From the NCBI RefSeq assembly GCF_018327645.1, contig NZ_BMAY01000009.1:1-53741 (forward strand): a DNA stretch of 53,741 bases. Direction: 5' to 3'. Each line of letters starts with the position of its first letter. Position 1 is the first letter of the stretch. Below the pieces are notes generated by a model, which saw nothing but the letters and a program-made list of their open reading frames with translations, did not search any database and was not told the origin of the DNA. The stretch is from Lactobacillus corticis (GTDB lineage: Bacteria > Bacillota > Bacilli > Lactobacillales > Lactobacillaceae). Made by a program: the position numbers and the translations under genes. Shown in pieces: positions 50,547 to 53,741 of this stretch.

Positions 50547-50621
50547 CTAAATCACTCGTCTTCTGTTGTTAGAAGATGAGGAGGATGAAGTATTAAATTC
50601 AACATTGCTTAAATGTCTCAT
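50547..50621 (-). CDS. Serine-rich leader peptide (24 residues)
   Basis: AAGGAG stands 8 bases before ATG 50621. The peptide starts MRHLSNVEFNT, then has six Ser in a row (TCA TCC TCC TCA TCT TCT), then NNRRRVI and a stop 26 bases before the attenuator stem. The last Ser codons lie in a hairpin TCTTCT/AGAAGA. Ribosome stalling at the Ser run when charged tRNA-Ser is short would change folding and prevent termination, in the manner of classical his/thr leader attenuation. Confidence 0.75.
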   Translation of the reverse strand: MRHLSNVEFNTSSSSSSNNRRRVI

Positions 50622-50648
50622 TGTGAGCTCTCCTTTTGATAATTTTTA

Positions 50649-50654
50649 ATTATA
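50649..50654 (-). promoter_or_regulatory. -10 element of the leader-permease transcript
   Basis: Minus-strand TATAAT, 28 bases before the leader peptide start. The best -35 is TTGCTT (50675-50680) with a long 20-bp spacer. Confidence 0.45.
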
Positions 50655-50745
50655 GTATCATGGTAGCTTAAAAAAAGCAACATAACTAGTAACTTAGTTG
50701 ACTTTTTCAGTATAATGAACAAAAACAATTAAACGAGGTGGACAG

Positions 50746-51231
50746 ATGATCCAAGTTAGACAGGTAGCCAAGCAAGATTTACCCCAAGTGGCGGCGATTG
50801 AGCGCGCTGGTTTCAACGAAGCTGAAGCAGCTGGAATTGCGCAAATCCGCGAGCGTTTTGCAAAAATTCCTGATACTTTCTTAGTAGCGACTGATCAAGA
50901 TCAGGTTGTGGGGTTTATCGTGGGGCCAGCAGTTAAAGAGCAATTTGTGACTGACGAAATGTATGAACATACTCCGCATAATTTGCCTCGTGGCGGCCAT
51001 CAGATGGTTTTGTCAATTGCCGTCTCGCCGACTTACCGCGGTCAAGGTATTGGCACGCTCCTTCTTAATGAACTTGCCCAAGTTGCCAAAGCAGCTGGAC
51101 GAGCAACAATATCCTTAACCTCTTTGGCCAAGAATGTGCCGTTTTACCAGCATAATGGCTTTATAAAAGTCGGCGTGTCTAATTCTGAGCATGCTGGTGA
51201 AGTTTGGTATGACTTGGTGAAAAAATTGTAG
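50746..51231 (+). CDS. GNAT-family N-acetyltransferase
   Basis: 161 residues. Arylalkylamine-acetyltransferase-like GNAT with LSIAVSPTYRGQGIGTLLLNEL (acetyl-CoA-binding motif A, about residues 89-110), and SLTSLAKNVPFYQHNGFI as the C-terminal motif B. The start follows GAGGTGG. Probably transcribed with the TMEM175-like gene 31 bases downstream. Substrate unknown. Confidence 0.88.
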   Translation: MIQVRQVAKQDLPQVAAIERAGFNEAEAAGIAQIRERFAKIPDTFLVATDQDQVVGFIVGPAVKEQFVTDEMYEHTPHNLPRGGHQMVLSIAVSPTYRGQGIGTLLLNELAQVAKAAGRATISLTSLAKNVPFYQHNGFIKVGVSNSEHAGEVWYDLVKKL

Positions 51232-51262
51232 TTCGCAGTATCGATAATTAAAGGTGAAAAAT

Positions 51263-51823
51263 ATGGATAAAGGACGACTAGAAGCTTTTAGCGATGGGGT
51301 TTTAGCCATCATTATCACGATTATGGTATTGGAGTTAAAAGCCCCAGTGAGTGCAAGTTGGCAGAGTTTAAGCAAATTGTGGCCGACGGTTTTGGGCTAT
51401 ACCTTAAGCTATGCTTATATCGCAATTTATTGGTCAAACCATTATAAGTTAATCAAACAAGCCAAAAAGATTAGTTGGAAAATCAATTGGGCCAACATTA
51501 GTTGGTTGTTTTTTACCTCGTTTATTCCATTTACGACGGCCTGGGTGACGCAAACTAATTTTCAGCCCGTTCCCACTTTAGTGTATATCTTCGTTTTTTG
51601 GATTACTGCCATTGCCTATCACTTGTTAATGATGGCCATTCTACCTTCTAAGAGTTTGGGCGAGGCTTTCAAGATGGTTTTTGTAAAAGATAAACGGGCA
51701 GTCTGGTCTCTGACCTTTTATACTATCGGGCTATTTACTGCACTATATTGGCCACTGGTTACTTATTTGATCATTGCCGTGATCGCTGTTTACTGGATTT
51801 GGCCCAGCCATGAAATTAATTAA
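51263..51823 (+). CDS. TMEM175-like (DUF1211) potassium channel family protein
   Basis: 186-residue membrane protein with about six hydrophobic segments. It begins MDKGRLEAFSDGVLAIIITI, the DUF1211 first helix whose R-x3-FSD motif lines the pore in bacterial TMEM175 potassium channels. WANISWLFFTSFIPFTTAWV (about residues 74-93) is the typical middle segment. One family unit, so it would work as a tetramer. The ATG at 51263 follows AAAGGTG. Confidence 0.85.
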   Translation: MDKGRLEAFSDGVLAIIITIMVLELKAPVSASWQSLSKLWPTVLGYTLSYAYIAIYWSNHYKLIKQAKKISWKINWANISWLFFTSFIPFTTAWVTQTNFQPVPTLVYIFVFWITAIAYHLLMMAILPSKSLGEAFKMVFVKDKRAVWSLTFYTIGLFTALYWPLVTYLIIAVIAVYWIWPSHEIN

Positions 51824-51875
51824 TAGCAAACAAAAAGGAGTACTATTCATGCCGAATAAGTACTCCTTTTCTGCT
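51824..51875. terminator. Bidirectional terminator between the DUF1211 and DedA genes
   Basis: AAAAGGAGTACT / AGTACTCCTTTT stem with outer TAGCA/TGCTA pairs; overlaps the last bases of the DedA gene. Confidence 0.85.
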
Positions 51876-52488
51876 ATTTTTTGATGCGTTTAGCATACCA
51901 GAAGTAAGAAGCTGCCAGAAAAATAATCCCCAGCAAGATCAAGGTAATTAATGAATATTCTTCAAAGACCATAACAACTTGCTGCCAGTTTTGCCCTAAA
52001 TAAGTACCAAAGCTCAGCAAAACGGTGTTCCAAATGAGACTTCCTAAAGTTGTAAACAGGGCGAATTTAAACAGATTTACCCTCGCCATCCCGGCCGGCA
52101 GGGAGATCAGGCTACGGACAATCGGGATAAAGCGGGCAAAGAATGTCGTCCAGATACCATACCGTTGAAACCAGGCGTTGGCTTTTTTGACGTCGTTCTT
52201 TTTGAAGCCCATCTTTTTGAAGAAGGGCCGATCAATGAGCTGGCTGATTTTTTCTTCTTTAAACAGCGAGCCGATCCAGTAGAGAATCAAGGCCCCGATC
52301 AAGGCCCCTAAAGTTGAAGCGAAGATCAAGTGAATTAGCTGCAGCTCAGATTTAGTAACCATGAACCCACTAAAAGCGAGAATTACCTCTGAGGGAATTG
52401 GTGGAAAAATATTTTCAATTGCAATAAGCATACTGACTGCAAGATATCCAAATTGGTTGATTAGGGTTGAGATAAGTGTAGTCATCAT
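51874..52488 (-). CDS. DedA-family membrane protein
   Basis: 204 residues. AIENIFPPIPSEVILAFSGF (about residues 23-42) and FFARFIPIVRSLISLPAGMARVN (near residues 115-137, with the F-x-R-F-x-P-x-x-R motif) are the DedA/VTT signatures; the conserved Glu and Arg residues of the half-channel are present. Family members flip lipids (undecaprenyl phosphate or phospholipid) across the membrane. Start ATG 52488 or 52485 (tandem ATGs after AGGAGA). Single gene. Confidence 0.92.
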   Translation of the reverse strand: MMTTLISTLINQFGYLAVSMLIAIENIFPPIPSEVILAFSGFMVTKSELQLIHLIFASTLGALIGALILYWIGSLFKEEKISQLIDRPFFKKMGFKKNDVKKANAWFQRYGIWTTFFARFIPIVRSLISLPAGMARVNLFKFALFTTLGSLIWNTVLLSFGTYLGQNWQQVVMVFEEYSLITLILLGIIFLAASYFWYAKRIKK

Positions 52489-52648
52489 TGTTCTCCTGAT
52501 AAATCCTTTAGGCTAACTATAGCAAATAAATTTATTAGTGACAGCTAGGGCAAAATAGATATTAAAAATTCTTAATGATAGCCAAGTTTATGCTTGACTT
52601 GAAGTTTACTCTAAGGATTAAGATAAAAAATAACCAGGGAGGAAAATA

Positions 52649-53512
52649 ATGAAGAAAAAAACAGTTTTATGGACGTTGGCAATATTACTGCTAGTTGCAG
52701 CTGGGGGCTTTGGCTTATATCGGGCTAATTTGCAGGTGGACTCCCATAAGTATCGGGTCACGCCAACCGCAACGGTCTTTTTTCACGGTTGGGGCAGCAG
52801 TTACCATGCTGAAGAACAAATGGCTAATTATTTGGAGCAGGTGCATGCCACTAATAAAATAATCCGTGCTGAAGTGGCCAAAAATGGGCAAGTTGCTTTT
52901 TACGGCCAGCTTGGGAAAAAGGCTAAAAACGCCGTTGTTGAAGTGAATTTAGAAAATAATCGCAGCGTTAATGGCGGTTCATCAGATATTGCTAGTGGCT
53001 ATCGTCGCTCAAGTCGCTACGTCTACGATGTTTTGCATGCTTTAAATAAGCAATTTGGGGTTACTAGTGTCAATCTGGTCGGACATTCAATGGGGAATTT
53101 GCAAATTGCCTACTACCTGAAAAATTATCAAAATCAGTCGCAGCTGCCCCAAGTTAAAAAGGTGGTTTCGATTGCGGGGCACTATAATGGCTTTTTGGGC
53201 GAACCCAACGCCCCGAAAAAAGTTACTTTTAACAAAGAGGGCTTGCCTAGCAAAATTTCCAATGGCTATCGCGGTTTATTAAAATTGCACCAGACATATC
53301 CTAAGACGATCAGGGTGCTAAATATTTATGGTGATATTGGCAATGGCACTGACGGTTCGGTTGCGGTGCAGTCGGCACAATCATACCGATATTTAGCAAG
53401 CCGAGCTAAGAGTTATCGCGAGGTGAAAATTACTAAGCATGCTCAGCACAGTCAATTACACGAAAATAAGCAAGTTGATCGCTTATTGGCCCAATTTTTG
53501 TATGGGAAGTAA
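52649..53512 (+). CDS. DUF915 alpha/beta hydrolase, membrane-anchored or secreted
   Basis: 287 residues. Residues 5-23 form a signal or membrane anchor. VFFHGWGSSYHAEEQM near residue 43 holds the oxyanion region, VNLVGHSMGNLQIAYYL (nucleophile Ser in GHSMG near residue 148) the elbow, YGDIGNGTDGSV near 228 the acid (Asp), and HSQLHENKQVD near 272 the His. The catalytic set of DUF915 hydrolases is thus intact. The family is frequent in lactobacilli; the substrate is unknown. GGGAGG precedes the ATG. Confidence 0.9.
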   Translation: MKKKTVLWTLAILLLVAAGGFGLYRANLQVDSHKYRVTPTATVFFHGWGSSYHAEEQMANYLEQVHATNKIIRAEVAKNGQVAFYGQLGKKAKNAVVEVNLENNRSVNGGSSDIASGYRRSSRYVYDVLHALNKQFGVTSVNLVGHSMGNLQIAYYLKNYQNQSQLPQVKKVVSIAGHYNGFLGEPNAPKKVTFNKEGLPSKISNGYRGLLKLHQTYPKTIRVLNIYGDIGNGTDGSVAVQSAQSYRYLASRAKSYREVKITKHAQHSQLHENKQVDRLLAQFLYGK

Positions 53513-53547
53513 CTTGTACTTTTGAAGCTAGTTGGTAACTTGCTGCA

Positions 53548-53592
53548 CAACGCTGCTTTTGGGTAAAACCGAAAGCAGTGTTGTTTTTGTTT
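53548..53592 (+). terminator. Terminator after the DUF915 gene
   Basis: CAACGCTGCTTT / AAAGCAGTGTTG stem followed by TTTTTG. Confidence 0.85.
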
Positions 53593-53669
53593 TGCCAAAT
53601 TGACAAAATTGTTTCTGATTAATATTATAAAAATAAGTTAAACGTAAATTGCAATAATAAATTGAACAT

Positions 53670-53741
53670 TTATACTGCTTGATAGATATGATCTAATTCT
53701 TTCTCAAAGATTTCATCTGGAGTATGATATGCCAAGATCTT
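53670..53741 (-). mobile_element. IS30-type transposase, 3' end
   Basis: The last 23 codons before a TAA, KILAYHTPDEIFEKELDHIY..., match the C-terminal end of IS30-family transposases ('L-x-Y-x-T-P-x-E-x-F'). The rest of the gene lies beyond the window. The element's end is probably within about 53620-53660, where an AT-rich stretch with AAATTGCAATAATAAATTG follows the stop; the exact inverted repeat cannot be fixed with one end visible. Confidence 0.7.

Overview
The window reads as chromosome of a Lactobacillus of the acidophilus/delbrueckii group. Pointers are a 5S rRNA followed by a 16-gene tRNA array, a variant YSIRK/LPxTG surface protein, two T-boxes and a lysine riboswitch, a complete acetyl-route diaminopimelate/lysine operon, a PTS-type dihydroxyacetone kinase, and many GNAT, DUF975, DUF915 and DedA-type genes typical of these bacteria. 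The species is inferred; nothing in the sequence names it.

Layout. 1-1545: end of an rRNA operon with tRNAs. 1600-9900: core and peripheral metabolism (secreted basic protein, acetyltransferase, PnuC, LuxS with a MetE-like protein behind a Met T-box, dhaKLM, a membrane acyltransferase, a beta-hydroxyacid dehydrogenase). 9930-13985: a 26-repeat LPxTG surface protein lying between two copies of a hairpin-terminator RNA element. 14000-24840: DUF975 protein, then the lysine/DAP genes: lysC-dapF leftward, and lysA, acetyltransferase, deacetylase, dapA, dapB, aminotransferase and asd rightward behind a lysine riboswitch. 24850-28900: BI-1 protein, a NhaC-type transporter behind a T-box with a Tyr specifier, and an RlmCD-type methyltransferase.

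29100-44400 is a patchwork accessory region. It holds an Mrr-type nuclease with a DUF3841 protein; two tandem type I toxin-antitoxin-like loci whose toxin reading frames are both broken by one base; two type II toxin-antitoxin loci with intact antitoxins but truncated toxins; duplicated small genes (one broken); and a TetR-controlled three-gene operon (lipocalin-like hydratase fold, SGNH esterase, second lipocalin-like protein) with AGA-rich codon use that looks transferred. A UvrA-like ABC ATPase, a TetR-alcohol dehydrogenase pair and Ogt follow. 44470-49062 is a compact defence-type cassette: McrB-like GTPase, McrC nuclease, and a GIY-YIG/DUF2075 helicase fusion. The window ends with an APC permease behind a leader peptide containing six consecutive serine codons and an attenuator, then a GNAT, a TMEM175-like channel, DedA, a DUF915 hydrolase and the 3' end of an IS30-type transposase.

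Strongest leads for something undescribed: the tandem type I toxin-antitoxin-like loci at 30805-31391, the serine leader-peptide attenuator at 50469-50621, the lipocalin-esterase-lipocalin operon at 33585-37167, the McrBC/GIY-YIG-DUF2075 cassette, and the twin RNA elements around the surface protein gene.
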